21,834 bases of DNA, from NCBI GenBank assembly GCA_039936115.1, contig JBDTIZ010000296.1, positions 1 to 21,834 of the forward strand, read 5' to 3'. The first letter of the stretch is position 1, and every line of letters begins with the position of its first letter. The position numbers and the translations under genes were made by a program. The notes under the pieces are model-generated. The model was not told the origin of the DNA. It saw nothing but the letters and a program-made list of their open reading frames with translations, and did no database searches. This DNA comes from DATIJJ01 sp039936115. Lineage in GTDB: Bacteria; Pseudomonadota; Gammaproteobacteria; DSM-16500. Of this stretch, positions 15,242-21,834 are shown piece by piece.

Positions 15242-15954
15242 GTTACGGTGACCCCTGTGAATAATTTGCGGCTATGTAGCGGTTCCGACCCTAATAATAC
15301 ACCGAGTGCTAGCCGCATTAAACGCTTTGCATCTTGCAGCGACTCCGGATCATCTAATTGCTCAGCCCTAAGGGCTAACAGGCTTTTACCGGAGAAAATC
15401 CAATTTTTCGGCTCATTTTGGCTACTATTTGCTAATTCAAACCCTGACTCAGGATAAAACCGATAAAATCGATCCGCCAGAAGTGGTTTGCCATCAGAAA
15501 TCGTGGATTGAAGTTGCAACCCATAGCCGATTTCGATTAATAAGTTCTTTTCAAACAATCGTAAGTGTTTTTGCTGTAATTCAGCGCGTTCCAATTCTAA
15601 CAAGGTGTGCCGATAAATGGTATAAAGTTGTGGGTGTGGATCGTGTTTTTGTAGCAGCCGAACCATCAGTTCATTCAAATAAAAGCCACTTAATAAACAC
15701 TCATTTTGCAAATGAATCGGTATTCCTTGCGGCTCTGCATTTTGCAAGGTCATGAGCTCGGTTTTCCCCTGAAAAGAGACTAATAAGGGGACAAATGGCT
15801 GTAATAAACCCCGCCATTTAGACCGACTTTGCCTGACTCCACGCGCAACTAACCCAATCCGACCATATTCTTCGGTAAAAACATCCAGCAATAAACTGGT
15901 TTCCCGATAGGATCGGTGGTGCAAAATAAAGGCGGGTTGGAGAGGGATACGCAT
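15238..15954 (-). CDS. recO: DNA repair protein RecO
   Basis: RecO works with RecR (and RecF) to load RecA on SSB-coated gaps. The 238 residues (E. coli 242) begin with the OB-fold region QPAFILHHRSYRETSLLLDVFTEEYGRIGLVARGVRQS, followed by LLQPFVPLLVSFQGKTELMTL and the helical region LLSGFYLNELMVRLL and FEKNLLIEIGYGLQ. The ATG is preceded by AGGATG. It follows era after a 220-bp gap holding an inverted-repeat element, so its transcription may come from era read-through or from a promoter in that gap. ATTATTATAAC near 15981-15991 is AT-rich but no clean -35 is seen. Confidence 0.95.
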   Translation of the reverse strand: MRIPLQPAFILHHRSYRETSLLLDVFTEEYGRIGLVARGVRQSRSKWRGLLQPFVPLLVSFQGKTELMTLQNAEPQGIPIHLQNECLLSGFYLNELMVRLLQKHDPHPQLYTIYRHTLLELERAELQQKHLRLFEKNLLIEIGYGLQLQSTISDGKPLLADRFYRFYPESGFELANSSQNEPKNWIFSGKSLLALRAEQLDDPESLQDAKRLMRLALGVLLGSEPLHSRKLFTGVTVT

Positions 15955-16056
15955 TGACCATCCTGCAGGTTTAAAATTGAGGATTATTATAACCTCTGCT
16001 GGCTAGTTGTTTATAGCTGAATAATCGAGCGATGTGGGTCATTTTCATTGCGGTAT

Positions 16057-16147
16057 GTAGGGGCGAACCTATGTGTTCGCCCCGCGGCCTAAATATGCAA
16101 ATGTTATTTCTTAGATTGAAAGGGCGAACACATAGGTTCGCCCCTAC
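16057..16147. repeat. Complete MITE-like element with 26-bp perfect terminal inverted repeats
   Basis: The arms at 16057-16082 (GTAGGGGCGAACCTATGTGT and six more bases) and 16122-16147 are exact inverted copies over 26 bp, around a 39-bp core containing GCGGCCTAAATATGCAA. The element is 91 bp and non-coding. A copy of its left half is at the window start (1-55) and a diverged 78-bp relative is at 18582-18659. No clear target-site duplication is visible. It lies between era and recO and would form a very stable hairpin in their transcript. Confidence 0.85.
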
Positions 16148-16174
16148 GAGAGCAGAGAGGATTTGTTTTTGCGA

Positions 16175-17074
16175 TTATTGCTCATTCTCAAAACCTAAAC
16201 TACCCAACGCTCTTTCATCATCCGTCCAATCACTTTTGACTTTAACCCAGAGTCGTAGAAATACTTTCTTACCAAGCAATGTCACAATTTCTTTGCGCGC
16301 TGCGGTGCCAATATGTTTTAGTAATTCCCCATCTTTACCAATCACAATCGGTTTTTGACCTTCGCGCTCAACCCAAATGATTGCGCTAATATTCATTAAC
16401 TTGCCCGTATCATTCATGGATTCAACAACAACAGTTGTACTGTAAGGAAGTTCTTGTTGGGTGGCGCGAATTAATTTTTCACGGATGATTTCAGCTATTT
16501 GGAAGCGATCGCTTTTATCGGTTAATTGCTCATCTGGAAAAAGATGCGGACCTTCTGGCATCATTTGTACGATCGTTTTTTCTAAAGATTCAATATTTTC
16601 TTTTCGTTTTGCAGACAGAGGAATGATATGTGCGAATTTAAATTTTTCATTAAATTGTTGGATCAATGGCAAAATTTCTTTTTTATCATTTAATTTGTCA
16701 ATTTTGTTAAGGACCAAGATCACAGGCGTATCAATTGAGATGAGTTTATTCAAAACCATTTCATCATCAGGTGTCCAACGTGTTGCATCAATCATGAAAA
16801 GAACTACATCGGCATCCACAATAACGGAGCTTGCCAAACGATTCATGTAACGATTCATTGCGCGTTTTTCTGCTTGATGTAAACCAGGCGTGTCGATATA
16901 CACAATTTGTGTATCGCCTTTTGAGTTGATACCCAAAATTTGATTGCGTGTCGTTTGCGGTTTTGCCGAAATAATACTAATTTTTTTGCCGATTAATGTA
17001 TTCAGTAACGTTGATTTGCCTACATTAGGTCGACCGATGATGGCTACATAACCGCATTTTGAAACTGGAGTCAT
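16175..17074 (-). CDS. era: GTPase Era
   Basis: Era is an essential GTPase that binds the 3' end of 16S rRNA in 30S assembly. The 299 residues match E. coli (301). G1 is GRPNVGKS, G2 lies in TTRNQILGI, G3 is DTPGLH, G4 is NKID and G5 is SAKR. The C-terminal KH domain carries KPIVIGKDGELLKHIGTAARKEI with the GxxG-type loop. The ATG overlaps the rnc stop in ATGA, the classic rnc-era coupling, with AGAGG upstream in the rnc coding end. Confidence 0.97.
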   Translation of the reverse strand: MTPVSKCGYVAIIGRPNVGKSTLLNTLIGKKISIISAKPQTTRNQILGINSKGDTQIVYIDTPGLHQAEKRAMNRYMNRLASSVIVDADVVLFMIDATRWTPDDEMVLNKLISIDTPVILVLNKIDKLNDKKEILPLIQQFNEKFKFAHIIPLSAKRKENIESLEKTIVQMMPEGPHLFPDEQLTDKSDRFQIAEIIREKLIRATQQELPYSTTVVVESMNDTGKLMNISAIIWVEREGQKPIVIGKDGELLKHIGTAARKEIVTLLGKKVFLRLWVKVKSDWTDDERALGSLGFENEQ

Positions 17075-17730
17075 TTTTTTAAAACCTCTAACATGTTTTC
17101 AGCCGCCGCTTGTTCTGCTCGACGGCGACTTGTGCCATTGCCCAATGCTTTGGCACCGTGAATAATACAACTTACAATAAAGACTTGTTGATGCGCTTCG
17201 CCTTTAACGGATTCCACTTCGTAGATCGGTAGCGGCAAATGTTGTCTTTGCAAAATTTCTTGTAATTGTGTTTTTGGATCTTTAAGGCTGGCAGCATCTG
17301 CTAATGAAACTAAAAGCGGTTGATACCAGCGTAAAATAGTTTCGCATGCCGCATCAAAGCCACCATCTAAATACATTGCGCCAATGATTGCTTCCATACC
17401 GCAAGATAAAATGGATGCGCGCTCACGCCCGCCGCTTTTTAATTCACCCATACCAAGATGCAAAAAACGTCCTAATTCAAACTGGCGTCCCAAAGAACCT
17501 AATGTGTCGCGATTAATTAAAGTGGCGCGCCAGCGTGTTAAATCGCCTTCCTGCGCGTAAGGAAACTGCTTGTAAAGTGCTTCAGCAATCACAAAATTTA
17601 CCAAGGAATCACCAAAAAATTCCAAGCGCTCATTGTTCTCTTCATCGCAACTACGATGAGTCAATGCCACTTTTAGTAAATGTTTATTTTTAAAAACATA
17701 ACCTAATTTTCGACTTAGCTCTTCACTCAT
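17071..17730 (-). CDS. rnc: Ribonuclease III (with Cys at a catalytic Asp position)
   Basis: RNase III cuts double-stranded RNA, including rRNA precursors. The length is 219 residues from ATG 17730; a TTG one codon earlier gives 220. The signature NERLEFFGDS is intact and supplies the equivalents of E. coli E38, E41 and D45. The second catalytic motif normally reads ..ADxxEAxIG, with D114 and E117 binding Mg2+. Here it is ILSCGMEAIIGAMYLDGG, read directly as TCT TGC GGT ATG GAA, so Glu is kept but Asp is replaced by Cys. The C-terminal dsRNA-binding domain (DPKTQLQEIL to RRRAEQAAAENML) is complete. It starts 13 bp after lepB and overlaps era. Whether the enzyme is active needs testing; the frame itself is under clear conservation. 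Confidence 0.95.
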   Translation of the reverse strand: MSEELSRKLGYVFKNKHLLKVALTHRSCDEENNERLEFFGDSLVNFVIAEALYKQFPYAQEGDLTRWRATLINRDTLGSLGRQFELGRFLHLGMGELKSGGRERASILSCGMEAIIGAMYLDGGFDAACETILRWYQPLLVSLADAASLKDPKTQLQEILQRQHLPLPIYEVESVKGEAHQQVFIVSCIIHGAKALGNGTSRRRAEQAAAENMLEVLKK

Positions 17731-17743
17731 CAAAGCATACTCA

Positions 17744-18544
17744 TTAGTGAATCACAGTGCCTAATCTGTCCCAGCGGATTTTATGCAAGAGATTTGCATT
17801 TGAATCCCAGCTCATCCAGATGACACTTGCTCTGCCAATAATATTTTGATCCGGGACGAATCCCCAGTAACGACTATCTGCGCTATCATCACGATTATCA
17901 CCCATCGCAAAATACATACCCGGAGGTACGACTATATCTTTGAAATCATCGTTTGCTCTATTCGCTATTTGATAAATAGAATGTTTAACACCGAAAAAAT
18001 CTTCCTGCTTCTGAACAACGTCCCACGTGGAACCATCTTCACCTTGATCAGATGCATTTTTTTGAAATTCTTGTGGAATTTTTTTGCCGTTTACAGAGAG
18101 GATTTTATCAATATAACTTATATGATCGCCCGGCAAGCCGATGACGCGTTTAATATAATCTATCGAAGGTTTAGGCGGATAACGGAAAACAAAGATGTCG
18201 CCGCGTTTTAGCTCTTTGACCGGAATAATTTTTTTGTGGAGCACAGGCAAGCGAATGCCGTAATCGAACTTGTTCACTAACACAAAATCGCCAGGTAATA
18301 ACGTTGGCTCTAGTGATCCTGATGGAATACGAAATGGTTCATATAAAAAAGAACGGAGTAAAAAGACTAGCAATAACACGGGGAAAAAAGAACGTGCATA
18401 GTCGATGATGACAGGCAATTTTTCTTGTGTGTTGGGTGGTGTTGCTGCTTTGCGTTTGGGTGCTAAGAAAATTATGTCAAACAGAGCAATCACGCCGCAG
18501 ATTAGGGTTGCATAAAATAAAATTAATTCAAAATTGAAATTCAT
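17744..18544 (-). CDS. lepB: Signal peptidase I
   Basis: LepB removes signal peptides from Sec and Tat exported proteins at the outer face of the inner membrane. The 266 residues contain two N-terminal membrane helices (about 7-28 and 50-68). These are followed by the catalytic Ser77 in IPSGSLEPTLLPGDF, Lys132 in YIKRVIGLPGD and the C-terminal box GDNRDDSADSRYWGFVP. It is shorter than the 324-residue E. coli protein, which is common outside enterics. It sits between lepA and rnc in the usual order. A weak AAGAGAG site precedes the ATG, and the 120 bp to lepA contains an inverted-repeat element. Confidence 0.96.
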   Translation of the reverse strand: MNFNFELILFYATLICGVIALFDIIFLAPKRKAATPPNTQEKLPVIIDYARSFFPVLLLVFLLRSFLYEPFRIPSGSLEPTLLPGDFVLVNKFDYGIRLPVLHKKIIPVKELKRGDIFVFRYPPKPSIDYIKRVIGLPGDHISYIDKILSVNGKKIPQEFQKNASDQGEDGSTWDVVQKQEDFFGVKHSIYQIANRANDDFKDIVVPPGMYFAMGDNRDDSADSRYWGFVPDQNIIGRASVIWMSWDSNANLLHKIRWDRLGTVIH

Positions 18545-18581
18545 TTTTTATTGCTCTCTTAAAATTTGTTTAACATCTTTT

Positions 18582-18659
18582 GTAGGGGCGAACCTGTGTG
18601 TTCGCCAGCAGCGCTAGCTAGAAGTTTACCAACAGGCGGACACATAGGTCCGCCCTTAC
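18582..18659. repeat. Diverged GTAGGGGCGAAC-type inverted-repeat element between lepA and lepB
   Basis: The arms at 18582-18606 and 18635-18659 are inverted with four differences in 25 bp, around a 28-bp core (GCAGCGCTAGCTAG...) unlike the core at 16057-16147. The ends GTAGGGGCGAACCT / GGTCCGCCCTTAC mark it as the same family. It ends 6 bp from the lepA stop codon and starts 38 bp before the lepB ATG, so both genes' transcript would carry the hairpin. Confidence 0.78.
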
Positions 18660-18664
18660 GGTAT

Positions 18665-20461
18665 TTATTTTTTATCCACTTTCAATATCGCCAAAAACGC
18701 TTCTTGTGGGATTTCAACATTGCCCACTTGTTTCATTCGCTTCTTGCCTTCTTTTTGCTTTTCAAGCAGTTTGCGTTTACGGCTGATATCACCACCATAA
18801 CATTTTGCCAAAACGTTTTTACGCATAGCTTTCACCGTGCTTCTCGCAATAATGTGCGCACCAATCGCTACTTGAATTGCTACGTCAAACATTTGACGTG
18901 GAATTAATTCCTGCATTTTTTCAGTGAGTACACGGCCTTTATAGAGTGATTGATCACGATGCACAATAAGAGACAATGCATCGACTTTTTCACCGTTAAT
19001 GAGTAGATCAAGTTTAACCAAATCTGCTGTTTGAAAATATGAAAAGCTATAATCAAGTGACGCATAGCCGCGGCTGACTGATTTTAATCGATCAAAGAAA
19101 TCTAAGACTATTTCAGCCAAGGGAATTTCGTAAGTAAGCGAGATTTGATTACCCAGATATAACATATTTTTTTGCACGCCACGTCGCTCGACACAAAGCG
19201 TAATAACGCTGCCTAAATATTGCTGAGGCACAAGAATATTCACTTTAGCAATCGGTTCGCGAATTTCATCAATATAATTTAAGACCGGTAATTTTGAAGG
19301 ATTATCAATGTAAAGTGTTTCGCCTTTTGTGGAAAGCACTTCATAAATAACTGTAGGTGCTGTGGTAATTAAATTTAAATCGTATTCGCGTTCAAGACGT
19401 TCTTGCACTATTTCCATATGCAACATGCCAAGAAATCCGCAACGAAAGCCAAACCCGAGTGCTTCTGATGATTCAGGTTCAAAAAATAATGCCGCATCAT
19501 TCAAACATAATTTTCCTAATGCATCACGAAAAGCTGGGAAGTCATCAGAACTAATAGGGAACAAACCTGCATATACCTGCGGCTTGATTTTTTTGAAGCC
19601 GGGTAATTGTTCTGTAGCTGACTTACTCGCGTGAGTCAGTGTGTCACCAACCGGCGCACCGTTAATCTCTTTGATACCAGCAACTACATATCCAACTTCA
19701 CCCGCTCGCAATATACCCGTTGATTCGCGTTTCGGTGTAAAAATACCGATACCATTGACTTCGTGATTTCTGCCAGTGGACATGACCTGCATTTTTTCGC
19801 CCACTTTAAGCGTGCCATTTTTCACCCGGACAAGAGAGACGACGCCCAAGTAACTATCAAACCAAGAATCAATAATCAATGCTTGTAAAGGCGCATCTGG
19901 ATCACCTTGCGGTGGTGGAATGTCGGTAATGATTTTTTCGAGTAATTCGACAATACCGATTCCCATTTTGGCGCTAACACCTAATGCGTCTTTTGCTTCG
20001 ATGCCAATAATTTCTTCAATCTCATGAATAACGCGAGCCGGATCTGCTTGCGGTAAATCGATTTTATTTAAAACAGGTACGACTTCGAGGCCTTGCTCAA
20101 TTGCGGTATAACATACCGCCAAGGTTTGTGCTTCAACCCCTTGGCCTGCATCAACGACTAACAAAGCACCTTCACATGCTGCTAATGAACGAGATACTTC
20201 ATAGGAAAAATCCACGTGGCCTGGCGTATCAATAAAGTTCAGTTGGTAACGCTGACCGTCTTTGGCTTTATAGTACAACGTGACGCTATGCGCTTTAATG
20301 GTAATACCACGCTCGCGCTCAAGATCCATAGAATCGAGCACTTGCGCGGACATTTCACGCTCAGTTAAACCGCCGCATAATTGAATTAAACGATCAGCCA
20401 GGGTTGATTTACCATGGTCAATGTGGGCGATAATAGAAAAGTTACGAATATGTTGCATCAT
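18665..20461 (-). CDS. lepA: Elongation factor 4 (LepA) GTPase
   Basis: LepA is a ribosome-binding translational GTPase related to EF-G, linked to back-translocation and to 30S assembly. About 598 residues match E. coli (599). G1 is AHIDHGKST, G2 RERGITIKAH, G3 DTPGHVDF and G4 NKID. The LepA-specific C-terminal domain is present (AKCYGGDISRKRKLLEKQKEGKKRMK). I place the start at the ATG pair 20456-20461 (MMQHIRNFSIIAHIDHGKST against E. coli MKNIRNFSII), which follows GGAAAA. An upstream TTG at 20476 would add five residues with no support. It is 59 bp downstream of ygfX. Confidence 0.97.
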   Translation of the reverse strand: MMQHIRNFSIIAHIDHGKSTLADRLIQLCGGLTEREMSAQVLDSMDLERERGITIKAHSVTLYYKAKDGQRYQLNFIDTPGHVDFSYEVSRSLAACEGALLVVDAGQGVEAQTLAVCYTAIEQGLEVVPVLNKIDLPQADPARVIHEIEEIIGIEAKDALGVSAKMGIGIVELLEKIITDIPPPQGDPDAPLQALIIDSWFDSYLGVVSLVRVKNGTLKVGEKMQVMSTGRNHEVNGIGIFTPKRESTGILRAGEVGYVVAGIKEINGAPVGDTLTHASKSATEQLPGFKKIKPQVYAGLFPISSDDFPAFRDALGKLCLNDAALFFEPESSEALGFGFRCGFLGMLHMEIVQERLEREYDLNLITTAPTVIYEVLSTKGETLYIDNPSKLPVLNYIDEIREPIAKVNILVPQQYLGSVITLCVERRGVQKNMLYLGNQISLTYEIPLAEIVLDFFDRLKSVSRGYASLDYSFSYFQTADLVKLDLLINGEKVDALSLIVHRDQSLYKGRVLTEKMQELIPRQMFDVAIQVAIGAHIIARSTVKAMRKNVLAKCYGGDISRKRKLLEKQKEGKKRMKQVGNVEIPQEAFLAILKVDKK

Positions 20462-20520
20462 TTTTCCAAAAACCAATAAAGCGGGGAATATTAACGTATT
20501 TTAGGGTGAGATACCATCAT

Positions 20521-20919
20521 TCAACTCATATTCCTCAGTCTAACGATCAACTGGCGATAAGCATCCCCATCCATCGAATCTTTGAAGATGAGGCAAGAAG
20601 ACCTGCAACGCTCCCCAGTGATGACGAAACGCAGTACGGACACTCTAGTCGTTATCGTACTATCGCCAACGATTTCTATCGGTAAATACTGATTAGACCG
20701 CTGCAATGCCCAGCCATCCGGGCTCACACGAATGGCTTGCCATTGATGCTGACCATACTGGATAAAAGCACTATAGATTAGAGTGGCTGCAATGAACGCA
20801 AGCTTCAAGCTTGCCATAAAAGGCAATGAAATAATGATTGCGATACTGCAAATCAATATTGTGCTATGCAGCAATATAAATTGCCTAGAAGGATGCAGCT
20901 GGTTTTCGATTTTTTGCAT
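20521..20919 (-). CDS. ygfX: YgfX (CptA-like) inner-membrane protein
   Basis: The product is about 132 residues. Two adjacent membrane helices (FILLHSTILICSIAIIISLPF and ASLKLAFIAATLIYSAF) near the N-terminus precede a soluble domain with the family pattern DGWALQRSNQYLPIEI, FVITG and DSMDGDAYRQLIVRLR. E. coli YgfX (135 residues) is encoded next to SdhE and was once described as the toxin CptA of a CptAB pair; its normal role is unsettled. The ATG at 20919 lies inside sdhE, a 35-bp overlap. A TTG at 20937 would add six residues. Neither start has a strong ribosome site, which suggests coupling to sdhE. Confidence 0.85.
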   Translation of the reverse strand: MQKIENQLHPSRQFILLHSTILICSIAIIISLPFMASLKLAFIAATLIYSAFIQYGQHQWQAIRVSPDGWALQRSNQYLPIEIVGDSTITTRVSVLRFVITGERCRSSCLIFKDSMDGDAYRQLIVRLRNMS

Positions 20920-21154
20920 GATGACGGATTTTCTCAACCATAATAGCCAATATTGGATTAGATGCTTTTTCTTGGCCGGTTAACCAATAAAATAGCTCCT
21001 GATCGTTGCGAGCGAGTAGCTCAACAAAAATAGCCTGATCCTCTGGAGATAAGGTCACATAGGCTTCTTCTAAAAAATTTCCTAATAAAACATCAAGTTC
21101 CAGCATGCCGCGTCGACAAGACCAGCGTAAACGTGAGAGTACGATAGTATCCAA
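20885..21154 (-). CDS. sdhE: SdhE, FAD assembly factor for succinate dehydrogenase
   Basis: SdhE binds the SdhA flavoprotein and promotes covalent attachment of FAD. The 89 residues match E. coli SdhE/YgfY (88). The hallmark RGxxE motif is R15-G16-M17-L18-E19 in WSCRRGMLELD, followed by LSPEDQAIFVELLARNDQELFYWLTG and MVEKIR. The start is TTG at 21154: it is preceded directly by an in-frame TAA, and AGAGG lies 8 bases upstream, so no other start is possible without losing the conserved N-terminus. It forms an overlapping pair with ygfX and heads the long minus-strand run. Confidence 0.93.
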   Translation of the reverse strand: MDTIVLSRLRWSCRRGMLELDVLLGNFLEEAYVTLSPEDQAIFVELLARNDQELFYWLTGQEKASNPILAIMVEKIRHHAKNRKPAASF

Positions 21155-21192
21155 TTATGAGCCTCTTAAGCTTTTGGTAAGAATAATAGGGT

Positions 21193-21215
21193 ATTATATT
21201 GATAAAGGATACTCT
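21193..21215 (-). promoter_or_regulatory. Candidate promoter of sdhE-ygfX
   Basis: On the minus strand a perfect TATAAT (21198-21193) is found about 39 bases before the sdhE TTG, with a moderate TGCACA as -35 at about 16 bp spacing. The predicted start is near 21186. Confidence 0.45.
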
Positions 21216-21290
21216 GTGCAGTATTCTTAAAAAATAAAAATTAGCTGCCATGGATGGTAAGAATACAAACGAAGGTGTGAGGTAGGCGGC

Positions 21291-21572
21291 ATGACAATCA
21301 AAGATGATTTGATTAAAGCGTTGAAACCACTCAAAAGACAACATACAGGTCTTAAGAAGTCTATTTCTGAAATTATCAATACTGATTTCCCTGAGGGAGA
21401 TTATCTGACTCCTTTTATCAAAATATTCGGTATTACAGCACGCAACCCCGCTATTATGGACGACAAACGCAGTAACAAATTAAGAGAACTTGCGCGTGGT
21501 TATGCGGATCGCATTGAGGTTGTTGATGAGCTGACGCCCGAAAATCGAATTCGAAATAAAAATAATCGTTAA
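21291..21572 (+). CDS. Uncharacterised small basic protein
   Basis: The gene encodes 93 residues from ATG 21291, with GAGGTAGG about 8 bases upstream and a TAA stop. The protein is soluble and highly charged: a Lys-rich N-terminus (DDLIKALKPLKRQHTGLKKSISEII), a central DYLTPFIKIFGITARNP and a charged tail DELTPENRIRNKNNR. There is no signal peptide, membrane segment or cysteine. I do not recognise the family. It is divergent from sdhE and followed by repeat-rich DNA. The good ribosome site and the lack of a competing frame support it as real. Confidence 0.62.
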   Translation: MTIKDDLIKALKPLKRQHTGLKKSISEIINTDFPEGDYLTPFIKIFGITARNPAIMDDKRSNKLRELARGYADRIEVVDELTPENRIRNKNNR

Positions 21573-21625
21573 TCTGCTGCTGTTATTTTTTTACATCTTA
21601 AAAAGCACTGCAAATCAAAATAGAC

Positions 21626-21660
21626 GCCCCTTCTCACCACAACCTCTCCTCCCGCGCTCT
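21626..21660. repeat. Remnant of a CCCTCTCC-type repeat
   Basis: GCCCCTTCTCACCACAACCT followed by CTCCTCCCGCGCTC resembles the left part of the repeat at 6832-6887 (GCCCCTCCTCTCTCCCCAAC...). Only the pyrimidine-rich arm is present, with no matching GGGAGAGG arm nearby, so it appears to be a decayed copy. Confidence 0.45.
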
Positions 21661-21705
21661 TGTAAAGGGCCTGGATCGGTAACACTTTTAAAGCACCGTC
21701 ATTGC

Positions 21706-21834
21706 GAGCGCGAGCGAAGCAACCCAGGTTTTATTGCTCCTTAACAAGGACATAAATCTAAATTGAAGGTTAGATTTTATGCTTTTCTTTGCTATGCGAG
21801 TGACAATAAAACCTGGGTTGCTTCGCTCGCGCTC
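21706..21834. repeat. Inverted-repeat element with 31-bp perfect arms, cut by window end
   Basis: Positions 21706-21736 (GAGCGCGAGCGAAGCAACCC and eleven more bases) and 21804-21834 are exact inverted copies over 31 bp, around a 67-bp core that holds a smaller palindrome (AAATCTAA ... TTAGATTT, 21754-21777). CGTCATTGC precedes the left arm and is probably part of the element, so its right end lies beyond the window. It is a non-coding MITE-like repeat of the widespread GTCATTGCGAGCG...GAAGCAA type. Confidence 0.82.

Noticed and set aside
20462..20476. TTG start five codons upstream of LepA
   Set aside because: The family N-terminus begins at the ATG pair, which has GGAAAA in front of it.
20521..21154. 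CptAB-type toxin-antitoxin module
   Set aside because: The small protein carries the RGxxE motif of SdhE, and current knowledge favours FAD assembly. The toxin role of YgfX is unproven, so the pair is annotated as sdhE-ygfX.

Overview
The window looks like core chromosome from a moderately AT-rich gammaproteobacterium. The gene set and order (sdhE-ygfX, lepA-lepB-rnc-era-recO-pdxJ, gltX-cysS, zapE, ychJ, aerobic hemF, acnA) are gammaproteobacterial. The many small palindromic repeats and a eukaryote-style zinc knuckle suggest a host-associated lineage near Legionellales/Coxiellaceae. That placement is inference from gene content only; no rRNA or tRNA gene is present to confirm it.

Layout. 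From 1 to about 3163 a minus-strand group reads zapE (AFG1-type ATPase), an EamA/DMT transporter and an uncharacterised protein ending in a CCHC zinc knuckle. Divergent from it is ychJ (3225-3686, plus). A minus-strand secreted protein built of 13 MSGTSx hexapeptides follows (3742-4185). Then come pfkA (4278-5246, plus) and an MFS transporter (5457-6809, plus), the latter preceded by a perfect 26-bp palindrome. hemF (minus) and acnA (plus) are divergent and have back-to-back candidate promoters. An unknown 182-residue protein follows acnA. From about 21154 down to 11585 nearly everything is on the minus strand: sdhE-ygfX, lepA, lepB-rnc-era, recO-pdxJ, and after a strong terminator gltX-cysS. 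An unknown 93-residue protein (21291-21572, plus) closes the window.

How the genes work together. lepA, lepB, rnc and era form the usual translation, secretion and RNA-processing cluster, with recO and pdxJ coupled behind it by stop/start overlaps. gltX and cysS overlap and charge tRNAs. SdhE flavinylates succinate dehydrogenase; AcnA (TCA cycle), PfkA (glycolysis) and HemF (heme) are central metabolism. ZapE is a division/stress ATPase. No new multi-gene system such as a defence island, CRISPR or prophage is visible.

What is unusual is small. At least three families of short inverted-repeat elements sit between genes. One (GTAGGGGCGAAC ends) has three copies, two of them inside the lepA-recO cluster. 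Another (CTGTCAYCCCGC) supplies a terminator and a degenerate 22-23 bp tandem array. RNase III carries Cys in place of a catalytic Asp, PfkA carries Asn in place of the Mg-ATP Asp, and there are two lineage-specific proteins with striking architecture.
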